Origin: Chryseobacterium populi
GTDB lineage: Bacteria; Bacteroidota; Bacteroidia; Flavobacteriales; Weeksellaceae
Assembly (NCBI RefSeq): GCF_000282115.1
Contig: NZ_AKJY01000030.1
Coordinates: 1-64,000 of the forward strand
Direction: 5' to 3'
Length of the DNA stretch: 64,000 bases
Position numbers and translations under genes: made by a program. Below, piece after piece: positions 43,563 to 52,608 of the stretch (its first letter is position 1; each line of letters begins with the position of its first letter). Below the pieces are notes generated by a model. That model had not been told where the DNA came from, did not search any database, and saw nothing but the letters and a program-made list of their open reading frames with translations.

Positions 43563-45155
43563 TTAATAGCCCGGATTTTGAATCAAATTAGGATTTGCAA
43601 CAATATCATTAGATGGAATTGGAAATAAATTTCTGTATTCATCCACAGCTTTACCATCTTTCACACCTCCTTTCCAAGGCCATAAATAGGTTCCTGAAGT
43701 AAATTTCCCATAACGAATCAAATCAGTTCTTCTCGTAAATTCCCAAGACATTTCTCTTGCTCTTTCATCCAAGAAAAAATTGGTATTAATTGTTGAAACC
43801 TGACTGGCACCAGCTCTTGTCCTCAAAGCATTTACATATCCTAAAGCTGTTGCCATATCTCCTCCTGATCCTCCTCTTGTAACGGCTTCACCATACATTA
43901 AGTAAATATCGGCTAAACGATATAAAGGAATATCTGCATCTACAAAATTACCTGAAGCATCTGATCCCGGAGCATTATTAGAGTATTTGATATTTTTATA
44001 TTTAATAAAGGCATAACCGTCTGTGAAAGCAGTTATATCATTAATTTCCAAATTCTGACCATTGGTATAGAAGTTTCCTCGCTGATCATTTCCTGAAAAT
44101 AAATTAACAAAAGCCTTTGTAGTACGGATACCACCCCAACCTCCATTGATACCAAACTGAGATGCCGGCATAGATCCGCCTACTGCCGCATGTACCATAA
44201 AAGTAGATCCACCATAGGTTTTTGTGCTCGTCCCGTCATAGTTTACCGATAGAATAACTTCAGGATTGCTTACATTATTATCAGCCATAAACAATGACCC
44301 ATAATTAGATTTCAAAGCATATCCTGCACTAATTACTTTATTACAATAAGTAATACAATCGGTATTTCTTTCTGTCCCGGAATAAACCTGAGCATTCAAA
44401 TATAGTCTTGCCAATAATGCCCAAGCTGCTGCTTTATCAGCTCTACCATATTCATTGGTTTTAGCATCTTTTAAATCATTGGCACATGCTAATAATTCAC
44501 TTTCAACATATTTAAATAATTCTGCCCGCACAATTCTTGGCGGCGGATTATTAATGATATCCGTAGATTCGGTTACATAAGGTACATTCCCGAATAAATC
44601 CAATGCATGATAATAAGACTGTGCTCTTAGAAAACGAGCTTCAGTACGCATGTATTTAGCTTCAGTAAGATTGGTTCCATTAATACCATTGGCCGAAAGC
44701 TTTTCATCTGTTGTATTTTTAATAAACTCGTTACTTACTGCAATTACATTATATAATCTGAAATAAATTGCAGCAACAAATGGGTTTGATGCATTCCAGG
44801 TCATCCTATGCATTTCAGGTAAACCGGCATCACTCCATGCTATAACAGCTTCATCTGTTGTAAGTACCTGCATACTGTACATTTGACGAAGATAGTTGGA
44901 AAATCCACCGTCAATACCTCCAATGTCCGTATTGGCATCACCGTTATTCTGATCTCCCTGGCCACCAATAGCCAATCCTGCATAAATTTTTGCCAAAGCA
45001 GGCTTATAATTACTGAAGTCTTTGTAAAGTACACTGGAAGTAAGCCCTAAACTAGGCTCTCTTTCAAGATCTTTCGTACAAGATCCTGCTGAAATCAAGG
45101 TTCCTAATGTAATAGACCCTAATATTATTTTTTTATATAAATATTTATTTTTCAT
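43563..45155 (-). CDS. susD: SusD/RagB starch-binding lipoprotein
   Basis: The 530-residue surface lipoprotein (lipobox S-A-G-S-C near residue 26) has the SusD architecture: N-terminal SusD-like domain with TPR helices and a C-terminal domain with the family motif R-A-D-I-Y/ 'Y-R-L-A-D-I-Y-L-M-Y-G-E' near 395 and R-A-R-E-M-S-W-E near 465. It forms the lid of the SusC pore and binds maltodextrins. It begins 5 bp after the susC stop codon. Confidence 0.95.
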   Translation of the reverse strand: MKNKYLYKKIILGSITLGTLISAGSCTKDLEREPSLGLTSSVLYKDFSNYKPALAKIYAGLAIGGQGDQNNGDANTDIGGIDGGFSNYLRQMYSMQVLTTDEAVIAWSDAGLPEMHRMTWNASNPFVAAIYFRLYNVIAVSNEFIKNTTDEKLSANGINGTNLTEAKYMRTEARFLRAQSYYHALDLFGNVPYVTESTDIINNPPPRIVRAELFKYVESELLACANDLKDAKTNEYGRADKAAAWALLARLYLNAQVYSGTERNTDCITYCNKVISAGYALKSNYGSLFMADNNVSNPEVILSVNYDGTSTKTYGGSTFMVHAAVGGSMPASQFGINGGWGGIRTTKAFVNLFSGNDQRGNFYTNGQNLEINDITAFTDGYAFIKYKNIKYSNNAPGSDASGNFVDADIPLYRLADIYLMYGEAVTRGGSGGDMATALGYVNALRTRAGASQVSTINTNFFLDERAREMSWEFTRRTDLIRYGKFTSGTYLWPWKGGVKDGKAVDEYRNLFPIPSNDIVANPNLIQNPGY

Positions 45156-45160
45156 CTTAA

Positions 45161-47896
45161 TTAAAATTGAAAGTTAAAACCGATTGAATAAACCTTTGGT
45201 CTTTGGTAAAACCCATTATCAATTCCTCCAAAAATTTCAGGATCTATTCCTTTATACTTTGAGATTACAAATACATTCTGTGCCATTGCATTCACTTTCA
45301 GATTGGTTCCTTTACCCATAAATTCACCGGCATTGTAACCTACAGTAAGATTATCCATTCTCAGGAATGAAGCATCTTCTATAAACATATCTGAAAATAA
45401 TTGTGTAGTTGCAAACTGAGTGTTTAAAACACTTGTATTGGTATTACTCAAGAAATTATTAGCCTGAATATTGGCGATTGAGCTGTTAGAAGCAGAGTTG
45501 TTATACACGTAGTTACCCAGAACAGCTCTAAGCGATGTTCCAAATTCCCATTTTTTATAACTTACTTTTGTAGAAAATCCCAGGATAACATCCGGAGTTG
45601 GAGATTTATAGAAATATTTATCATCCTCAGTAGTTTTTCCGTCTCCGTTTCTATCTACATATACACCTTCAAGTGGTTTCCCGTTACTGTCATAAACCTG
45701 CTGATAAACATAAAATGCATTCAACGGTTGCCCAACAGTGATAGCCTGAATATAATTATTAATACCTGTAAGCGTTCCTACAGAGATTTTATACGACTCA
45801 TCTACATATTGAGATAAACTTGTTACTTTAGGATTAAATTTAGTTGCATTTAAGTTAACATCCCAGGTTAAATTTTCATTTTTTACCGGAACGATGTTTA
45901 AATTGGCTTCAAAGCCTTTATTGGCAATGATCCCAACATTTTTAACGTTGAAATTACTTAAATCCCCTGCCCAGGTCGGAACTTTTGCAATAAGATTCTC
46001 AGATTTCTTGTCAAAATAATCAAATGAACCATTAATCCTGTTATTTAAAATTCCAAAGTCTAAACCTATGTTTTTAGTTGTTGTAGTTTCCCAAACCAAA
46101 TTCGGATTGTAAACATCCGGACGAAGCAAAGTATAGAAGCTATCACCAAACTGGTATTGGGCAGTACTGCTATTGCTATAAGAATATGAACCAAAAGCCG
46201 GATAAAAATTACCCGTTTCCTGTTGTCCTGTTTTTCCCCATCCTGCTCTTACTTTTAAAGAATTGATGCTTGATACATTTTTCAGGAAACTTTCTTCATT
46301 AATTTTCCATGCTACAGATACAGCCGGGAAATTACCCCATAAATTATTTTTATCCGCCCCATTCCAGAATGTAGAAGAGCCATCTCTTCTTATTGACCCG
46401 TTGATCACATATCTGTTAGCTATCGTAAAAATACCTCTGGCATAAAAAGATATTAATGTTCTTTGCGTATCACCTGCTGTAGAAAAGTCTGTCTTTTGAC
46501 CATTTCCATAATAAGTTGGTGCTTCAGGCGTCAATGAATGAGTATCCTGATAAGAATAACCACCAATAACATCCACAGTGGTATTTATGGCTTCTATATT
46601 TTTAACATAATTCAAATAGGATTCAAACAACTTACTCTTAATCTCCTGCGAATATGAACGATAAGACCCTAAAGTTCCAATTCCCTGTGCATAATCCTTG
46701 GAAACGTTTACAGAACCGTCACTTTTTGCATAGTCATAAGATCCTGTTACATTCAATCTTAAATCTGGTAAGAAATGAAATTTATAATCTAATTGCAAGC
46801 TTGGAATAATTCTGAAAACAGATGATAAATCTCTTTTGCTATATAACAAACCCAGTGGATTTCTCGTCCCGTTTACATTTAATCCTGTAGCCGAATTGGC
46901 AGCGTCTAACCATTCGTAATATCCACCATAATTAGAATTACCGGAAAATACGGGCTGCGTAGGGTCAAAATAAATGGAAGCACCAATGGCTCCTGCATCC
47001 GGGAATCTGTTTTCAGAGAATGTTCCTTTAAAATTACCGTTAACCGTCAAATGGTTATCAAAAAATTTAGGTGAGAAATTTAAGCCTAAAGAAGTTCTTT
47101 TAAACTCATTCGTTCTTACAATACCATTTTGCTCATTATACCCTATAGATACTCTGTATGGTAAACCTTTTACTCCGCCGGAAAAAGCGATATTATTATC
47201 AGTTCCCCAAGCTTGCTGATAAATCTGGTCTTGCCAATTGGTATTTGCATTTCCTAAATAAGTTTTTTGCAATGCAGTCCCGTAGGTATTTACAAAACCT
47301 CTGAATTGGTTAGCATTTAAAACATCTACATTTCCCATCTTGGTAGAAACGGAAAAGTTTGTGTTAAAATTTACCCGGAATTTCCCGGACGTACCTTTCT
47401 TGGTAGTGATTAAAATAACCCCGTTTGAAGCTCTGTTACCATAAATAGCTGCTGAAGAAGCATCCTTTAGGATATCAAAAGTTTCAATGTCATTAGGATT
47501 GATTAATGATAATGGATTGGTTGCTCCACTTAAGCTGTTAAAATCAATAGGTACCCCATCAATAACTATTAACGGATCATTATTAATAAAAGAAGAACCT
47601 CCTCTTACCCTGATTGTAGAACCTGCCCCGGGAGCACCACTGTTCCCGGTAATCTGTACACCCGGCGTTTTTCCAACAATTAATTGATCGGCAGTAGCCG
47701 CCCCTCCGTTAAAATCTTTTGAAGTAACTGAAGAAATAGAGCCCGTAAGGTCCGTTTTCTTCTGCTTTCCATACCCAATCAGTACAACTTCTTCAATTTT
47801 TTTCTCTTTTACAGAGTCTTTGGTCTGCGCTTGCAGTATAGTACCTGCCAATAAAAATGCAGGCGCTATTTTTAATACTGTTGTAAAATTTTTCAC
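45161..47896 (-). CDS. susC: SusC/RagA TonB-linked outer-membrane transporter
   Basis: The 911-residue receptor pairs with SusD to import maltodextrins across the outer membrane. It has a signal peptide ending at L-Q-A-Q (residue 24), a TonB-box-like K-I-E-E-V-V-L-I-G-Y-G region (33-43), the SusC plug motifs R-V-R-G-G-S-S and D-G-V-P-I-D-F, S-A-A-I-Y-G-N-R-A-S-N-G-V-I-L-I-T-T-K-K-G in parts, and a long barrel ending F-N-F-Q-F. The carboxypeptidase-regulatory domain that usually precedes the plug is missing, so it is a short SusC. It is the first gene of the operon. Confidence 0.95.
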   Translation of the reverse strand: MKNFTTVLKIAPAFLLAGTILQAQTKDSVKEKKIEEVVLIGYGKQKKTDLTGSISSVTSKDFNGGAATADQLIVGKTPGVQITGNSGAPGAGSTIRVRGGSSFINNDPLIVIDGVPIDFNSLSGATNPLSLINPNDIETFDILKDASSAAIYGNRASNGVILITTKKGTSGKFRVNFNTNFSVSTKMGNVDVLNANQFRGFVNTYGTALQKTYLGNANTNWQDQIYQQAWGTDNNIAFSGGVKGLPYRVSIGYNEQNGIVRTNEFKRTSLGLNFSPKFFDNHLTVNGNFKGTFSENRFPDAGAIGASIYFDPTQPVFSGNSNYGGYYEWLDAANSATGLNVNGTRNPLGLLYSKRDLSSVFRIIPSLQLDYKFHFLPDLRLNVTGSYDYAKSDGSVNVSKDYAQGIGTLGSYRSYSQEIKSKLFESYLNYVKNIEAINTTVDVIGGYSYQDTHSLTPEAPTYYGNGQKTDFSTAGDTQRTLISFYARGIFTIANRYVINGSIRRDGSSTFWNGADKNNLWGNFPAVSVAWKINEESFLKNVSSINSLKVRAGWGKTGQQETGNFYPAFGSYSYSNSSTAQYQFGDSFYTLLRPDVYNPNLVWETTTTKNIGLDFGILNNRINGSFDYFDKKSENLIAKVPTWAGDLSNFNVKNVGIIANKGFEANLNIVPVKNENLTWDVNLNATKFNPKVTSLSQYVDESYKISVGTLTGINNYIQAITVGQPLNAFYVYQQVYDSNGKPLEGVYVDRNGDGKTTEDDKYFYKSPTPDVILGFSTKVSYKKWEFGTSLRAVLGNYVYNNSASNSSIANIQANNFLSNTNTSVLNTQFATTQLFSDMFIEDASFLRMDNLTVGYNAGEFMGKGTNLKVNAMAQNVFVISKYKGIDPEIFGGIDNGFYQRPKVYSIGFNFQF

Positions 47897-48234
47897 AATA
47901 TTGTCTTTTATATAGTTTCGTTTTTATAATAGTTGTGGGCATAAACCCAGCCTTGCAATTTATAAAAAAATTACAATTATCATAAAATTATTATAAATTC
48001 AGATAATTTTATGTACATTAAACGACCTTTTTAAATCAAATATCTGTTTTTCATCAAATTACGTTAAAGTATGTAAAGCATAATACCCGTCTGGTTTTAA
48101 CAATAAGTTAAACATTTGTTTAACAAAATATAATATTAATTTCACCAAAATCAAACTTCCGGCGCTATTATCATAAACTATCAGCGGTTTTCAAGAGATT
48201 ATACATATCTTTGCAGTTAAAATTATTACTATAA
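47897..48234. promoter_or_regulatory. Divergent control region between susC and metG
   Basis: The 338-bp gap serves two start sites. It holds a perfect 18-bp palindrome GTTAAACA-TT-TGTTTAAC (48107-48124), a likely regulator site, several AT-rich tracts, and the metG promoter box at 48206-48213. No coding region is evident, and no exact TAnnTTTG box for susC was found. Confidence 0.65.
48206..48213 (+). promoter_or_regulatory. -7 box for metG
   Basis: TATCTTTG, 21 bases before the metG ATG, matches TAnnTTTG. Confidence 0.7.
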
Positions 48235-50271
48235 ATGTCAAACAGAAAGATGATTACGGCAGCTTTGCCATATGCAAACGGGCCTGTTCATATAGGACAT
48301 TTGGCAGGTGTTTATATTCCTGCGGATGTTTATGCAAGATTTCAGAGAAGATTAGGAAAAGATGTAGCGTTTATCTGCGGTTCGGATGAGCACGGAATTC
48401 CTATCACTATAAGAGCAAAAAAAGAAGGGGTAACTCCTCAGGATATCGTAGATAAATATCATGAAATTATTAAAAAATCTTTTTCAGATTTAGGGATTTC
48501 GTTTGACGAATATTCCAGGACCACTTCTAAAAATCATTATGAAACCAGTCAGGATTTCTTTAAAACTCTTTATGAGAAAGGAAAATTCACTGAAGAAGTC
48601 TCTGAGCAGTATTTTGATGAACAAGCCGGAGAATTCCTTGCTGACCGGTATATTGTAGGAACCTGCCCAAACTGTGGCAATGAAAATGCTTACGGTGACC
48701 AGTGCGAGAGATGTGGCTCTACCCTTTCTCCTTCAGAACTGATCAATCCAAAATCGATGTTGAGCGGAAATGTACCCGTTCTTAAAGAAACCAAGAACTG
48801 GTATTTACCCTTAAACGAATATGAAGATTTCCTTAACGAATGGATTATTGAAGGCCATAAAGACGACTGGAAGCCCAATGTTTACGGACAGGTAAAATCA
48901 TGGCTGAATGACGGCCTAAAACCCCGTGCGATGACCAGAGACCTGAACTGGGGCGTTCCGGTTCCGTTGCCAAATGCGGAAGGAAAAGTACTTTATGTGT
49001 GGTTTGATGCCCCTATCGGATATATTTCTTTCACCAAAGAATGGGCAGAGAAAAACGGAAAAGACTGGAAAGATTACTGGCAGAGTGAAAACAGCGACCT
49101 GGTTCATTTTATCGGAAAAGATAATATTGTATTCCACTGTATTATTTTCCCTTCAATGATGAAGGCTCATGGTGATTACATTATGCCGAAAAATGTTCCC
49201 GCATTTGAATTCCTTAATCTTGAAAACGATAAAATTTCAACATCAAGAAACTGGGCAGTATGGGCACACGAATATGTAGAAGACTTCCCCGGACAGCAGG
49301 ATGTTTTAAGATATGCCCTTCTCTCTTCAGCCCCGGAAACCAAGGATAATAATTTTACATGGAAAGATTTCCAGACGAAAAATAATTCGGAGTTGGTAGG
49401 AATTTTTGGAAATTTCATCAACAGAGTTGCCGTTCTTATCCACAAATATTATGATGGTGTTGTCCCTTCTGGAGATAGCAATGCTGCAGAATTACAGGAA
49501 ATCAGCAAATCAGCAAAAGAAATTTCAGGATTCCTTGAAAACTATGAATTCAGAAATTCTTTAACAGCTCTGATGAATCTGGCCCGTTTCGGAAACCAGT
49601 ATCTTCAAACTGAAGAACCTTGGAAAACAATTAAAGATAATCCTGAAAAAGCAGCTCATTCACTATTTGCAGGTGCTCAGATTGCCGTTGCCTTAGCTCA
49701 GCTATCTGAACCATTTATGCCTTTCAGTTCTGAGAAATTACTGAATATGTTTAATGTACAAAAATTAACCTGGAGCGATATTGAAAATCAGTCTGTTTTA
49801 ATTCAGACAGGGCATACAATCAATGAGTCATCCCTTCTTTTCTCAAAGATAGAAGATGATGTTATCGAAGCCCAGATCCAGAAATTAGAAGATACAAAAC
49901 AAAACAATAAAAAAACAAATCCTAACGCAAATCCTATGAAAGAAGAAATCACTTTTGATGATTTTACGAAAATCGATTTAAGAACGGCTACCATTACTGA
50001 AGCTGAAAAAGTGGAAAAAGCAGATAAGCTTTTAAAGCTGACCGTAGATACAGGTGTAGACGTACGAACTGTGGTTTCAGGGATTGCAGAAAGCTTCACC
50101 CCGGAAGAAGTGATCGGAAAGCAGGTAATGATCTTATTAAACCTGGCTCCGAGAAAAATCCGTGGTATAGAATCTCAGGGAATGTTATTGTTAACAACAA
50201 AACCGGATGGTAAATTATCTTTCGTTACGCCGGATGACAGCACTGTAGAAAACGGTATTGAAATAGGATAA
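48235..50271 (+). CDS. metG: Methionyl-tRNA synthetase
   Basis: MetG charges tRNA(Met). The 678-residue protein has the class I signature H-I-G-H (19-22), a zinc knuckle with C-P-N-C and C-E-R-C near 144-160, the K-I-S-T-S variant of the KMSKS loop near 336, and a C-terminal EMAP-type tRNA-binding domain (about 570-678). It is a single-gene unit, divergent from susC, with a terminator after the stop. Confidence 0.97.
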   Translation: MSNRKMITAALPYANGPVHIGHLAGVYIPADVYARFQRRLGKDVAFICGSDEHGIPITIRAKKEGVTPQDIVDKYHEIIKKSFSDLGISFDEYSRTTSKNHYETSQDFFKTLYEKGKFTEEVSEQYFDEQAGEFLADRYIVGTCPNCGNENAYGDQCERCGSTLSPSELINPKSMLSGNVPVLKETKNWYLPLNEYEDFLNEWIIEGHKDDWKPNVYGQVKSWLNDGLKPRAMTRDLNWGVPVPLPNAEGKVLYVWFDAPIGYISFTKEWAEKNGKDWKDYWQSENSDLVHFIGKDNIVFHCIIFPSMMKAHGDYIMPKNVPAFEFLNLENDKISTSRNWAVWAHEYVEDFPGQQDVLRYALLSSAPETKDNNFTWKDFQTKNNSELVGIFGNFINRVAVLIHKYYDGVVPSGDSNAAELQEISKSAKEISGFLENYEFRNSLTALMNLARFGNQYLQTEEPWKTIKDNPEKAAHSLFAGAQIAVALAQLSEPFMPFSSEKLLNMFNVQKLTWSDIENQSVLIQTGHTINESSLLFSKIEDDVIEAQIQKLEDTKQNNKKTNPNANPMKEEITFDDFTKIDLRTATITEAEKVEKADKLLKLTVDTGVDVRTVVSGIAESFTPEEVIGKQVMILLNLAPRKIRGIESQGMLLLTTKPDGKLSFVTPDDSTVENGIEIG

Positions 50272-50293
50272 TATTTCATCATTTCAGATACAA

Positions 50294-50322
50294 AAAAGGC
50301 ACATGAAAATCATGTGTCTTTT
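50294..50322 (+). terminator. Terminator after metG
   Basis: A 13-bp stem (50294-50306 with 50310-50322, one G-T pair) with a T-rich 3' arm. Confidence 0.8.
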
Positions 50323-50352
50323 ATATTTACTGTCATCGCAATGATGGTGTGT

Positions 50353-51057
50353 TTATTTTTTGGTTAGTTTTGCCAGGTAGGCATCTTCATCCTGTATTAC
50401 CTTTTCTATTTTAAATCCATTGTTTTCAACAGCATTTTTAAGGGTATGAAAGTCGAGATACAGCCATTTAATCGGGTCTTCCGATTCACCTTTGTAATGC
50501 ACCACATAATCCAGCTCGCCATAATATCCTTCAGCAGGAACATACACCCCGCCGTCTTCATCCCTGTCGAACATATATAGAATATCCGTACTGTCAATAA
50601 GGATCTGCCCGTTATCATCCAGTAAAGAATATAGTTTCTGAAGATAGGTATCAATTTTTGTAAGGCTTCCGAAGATTCCGGTTCCGTTCATCAGCAGTAA
50701 AACTGTATCAAAGGTCTGCCCGGAAAAATCCAGCATATCCCGGCATACTGTATTTTTGATTCCTCTCAGCTTACAAACCTCAACAGATTTAGGGGAAATA
50801 TCCAAAGCTGTCACATCAAGGTTTCTCTCATTCTGAAGATACACGGAATGCAAACCGGCACCGGCACCGATATCCAGGACTTTTCCTTTGGATAATTCCA
50901 ATGCTTTCTGCTCAATATCATTCATTTCTTCAAAATCTCTGAAAAGATAATCTACCGGAAGCTCATCCAGCTCGGAAATTGAAGTTTCAGTCTGCAGATC
51001 TTCAGGATTCAGGTTATTGTAATAATCCCAGATCGCTTTACCCATTAAATCTTTCAT
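50353..51057 (-). CDS. Class I SAM-dependent methyltransferase
   Basis: The 234-residue protein has the SAM-binding motif I V-L-D-I-G-A-G-A-G-L-H (60-70), motif II L-D-I-S-P-K near 93 and a motif IV-like L-L-M-N-G-T-G near 126. Members of this group methylate small molecules or proteins; the substrate is not known. It may start at Met5. A TATCTTTA box at 51075-51082 could be its promoter. It is divergent from the VWA gene. Confidence 0.85.
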   Translation of the reverse strand: MKDLMGKAIWDYYNNLNPEDLQTETSISELDELPVDYLFRDFEEMNDIEQKALELSKGKVLDIGAGAGLHSVYLQNERNLDVTALDISPKSVEVCKLRGIKNTVCRDMLDFSGQTFDTVLLLMNGTGIFGSLTKIDTYLQKLYSLLDDNGQILIDSTDILYMFDRDEDGGVYVPAEGYYGELDYVVHYKGESEDPIKWLYLDFHTLKNAVENNGFKIEKVIQDEDAYLAKLTKK

Positions 51058-51373
51058 GTCTGTTTTTAATGTCGTAAAGATACGGTTTTGGATGGGAAAG
51101 CCTGATAAGAAAGTTGTGCTTTAAACTAAATTCATTAACAGCTTTTATAAAAATCATTTTCTTCAATTTCATATCACCATCATTAGTAATATCTATTTTT
51201 CAGACGTCATTCTTCTTAGAATATTTCCATAACTTGTGTAGTTTAAACAAAAGAGAAATACAGAATATTTATATGTTAATTTACTTTAATTTAAATAAGG
51301 TAAATAAGTATTTCACGAACTTTAGTTCTGTCAATTATGTTTAAAACAGAAAAATAAACAGCAGCAGTATCTT
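51058..51373. other. Intergenic region between methyltransferase and VWA genes
   Basis: A 316-bp AT-rich gap. I see a minus-strand TATCTTTA box (51075-51082), a short palindrome GAAC-TTTA-GTTC (51317-51328) and a plus-strand TATGTTTA box (51336-51343), which may be promoter parts for the two divergent genes. The short reading frame at 51114-51344 shows no protein-like features. Confidence 0.45.
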
Positions 51374-52513
51374 ATGAAGAATAAAGAATTTAATATTCAG
51401 AAAGGGTTTACATTCAGTAAGCATGTTCCGGAAGACATCTCTCATTTTGACCGGGTATTTGATGTTTTTAAAGATTTGCTTACCCATACTTCCGGTGATC
51501 TTGAGGAAGCTTTTGAATGGCTTGATATGCTCGATAAAGAATACGATATTTTTAACGAGGAATATACCCTTGAAGATTTTGAGGAAGATCTGAAAAAACG
51601 GGGCTACATCAGGAAAGAAGATCCGGAAGACGGAAATTCAGGACCGGGAAAAGGCAAAAATATAATGACTGCCAAACTGGAATCCGCTTTACGTGAGTAT
51701 GCTTTAGATCAGATTTTTGGGAAGCTGAAAAAAAGCGGGGTCGGAAATCACCGTACGACAAAAACAGGGATCGGTGATGAACGGGATGGCGAAAACCGTT
51801 CTTTCCAATATGGAGACGATCTATCTGCACTAAATATGACCGAAAGCTTAAAAAATGCCCAGATCAATAATGGAATTTCAGATTTACGCCTTACAGAAGA
51901 TGATCTCATCGTAGAGGAAACCAAGCATAAAGCGCAGATGAGCACAGTACTGATGATTGACATCAGCCATTCTATGATCCTATATGGGGAAGACCGCATC
52001 ACACCTGCGAAAAAAGTAGCCATGGCACTGGTAGAACTCATTAACCGGAAATATCCCAAAGATACCATTGATATTATTGTTTTCGGGAATGAAGCCTGGC
52101 CGATTAAAATTAAAGACCTTCCCTATTTGAAAGTCGGGCCATATCACACCAACACGGTAGCAGGCCTCGAGCTGGCCATGGACATTCTCCGCAGAAAAAG
52201 AAACACCAATAAGCAGATATTTATGATTACCGACGGAAAACCGAGCTGCATTCAGCTGCCCAACGGTGAATTTTATACGAACAGCTATGGCCTTGATCAG
52301 TTGATCGTTTCCCAATGTCTCAATAAAGCAGCACAGGCAAGGAAACTTAAAATTCCCATCACCACTTTTATGATTGCCCAGGATCCTTATCTGCGTCAGT
52401 TTGTGGAAGAATTTACGGCTCAGAATAAAGGAAAGGCCTTTTTAACAGGACTGTCAGGGCTGGGACAAATGATTTTTGAAGATTATGAGAAAAACAGGAT
52501 AAAGAGGATTTGA
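51374..52513 (+). CDS. VWA-domain protein, partner of a MoxR-like ATPase
   Basis: The 379-residue cytosolic protein has an acidic N-terminal part and a C-terminal von Willebrand A domain with a complete MIDAS: D-I-S-H-S (Asp196, Ser198, Ser200), a Thr in H-T-N-T near 248 and D-G-K-P near 280. It precedes an AAA+ ATPase gene by about 95 bp. Such VWA/AAA pairs act as metal-chelatase-like or chaperone-like machines (as in magnesium chelatase D/I, or ViaA/RavA). The client protein is not known. Confidence 0.88.
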   Translation: MKNKEFNIQKGFTFSKHVPEDISHFDRVFDVFKDLLTHTSGDLEEAFEWLDMLDKEYDIFNEEYTLEDFEEDLKKRGYIRKEDPEDGNSGPGKGKNIMTAKLESALREYALDQIFGKLKKSGVGNHRTTKTGIGDERDGENRSFQYGDDLSALNMTESLKNAQINNGISDLRLTEDDLIVEETKHKAQMSTVLMIDISHSMILYGEDRITPAKKVAMALVELINRKYPKDTIDIIVFGNEAWPIKIKDLPYLKVGPYHTNTVAGLELAMDILRRKRNTNKQIFMITDGKPSCIQLPNGEFYTNSYGLDQLIVSQCLNKAAQARKLKIPITTFMIAQDPYLRQFVEEFTAQNKGKAFLTGLSGLGQMIFEDYEKNRIKRI

Positions 52514-52516
52514 TTT

Positions 52517-52545
52517 AGATGCTAGATATCAGACGTTTGATATTA
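52517..52545. repeat. ATCAGAT-type repeat between VWA and AAA genes
   Basis: A short run of 'agatgctagatatcagac' words, similar to the repeats in the purine block, lies in the 95-bp gap. Confidence 0.5.
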
Positions 52546-52608
52546 AACTAAAAATGATAGTGCTAAATTAGAAGATTCATTACATAAATTATGATCAGTT
52601 AAAAGAAT

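Noticed and set aside
51114-51344. 76-codon reading frame upstream of the VWA gene
   Set aside because: The composition is that of AT-rich intergenic DNA, with no recognisable features.
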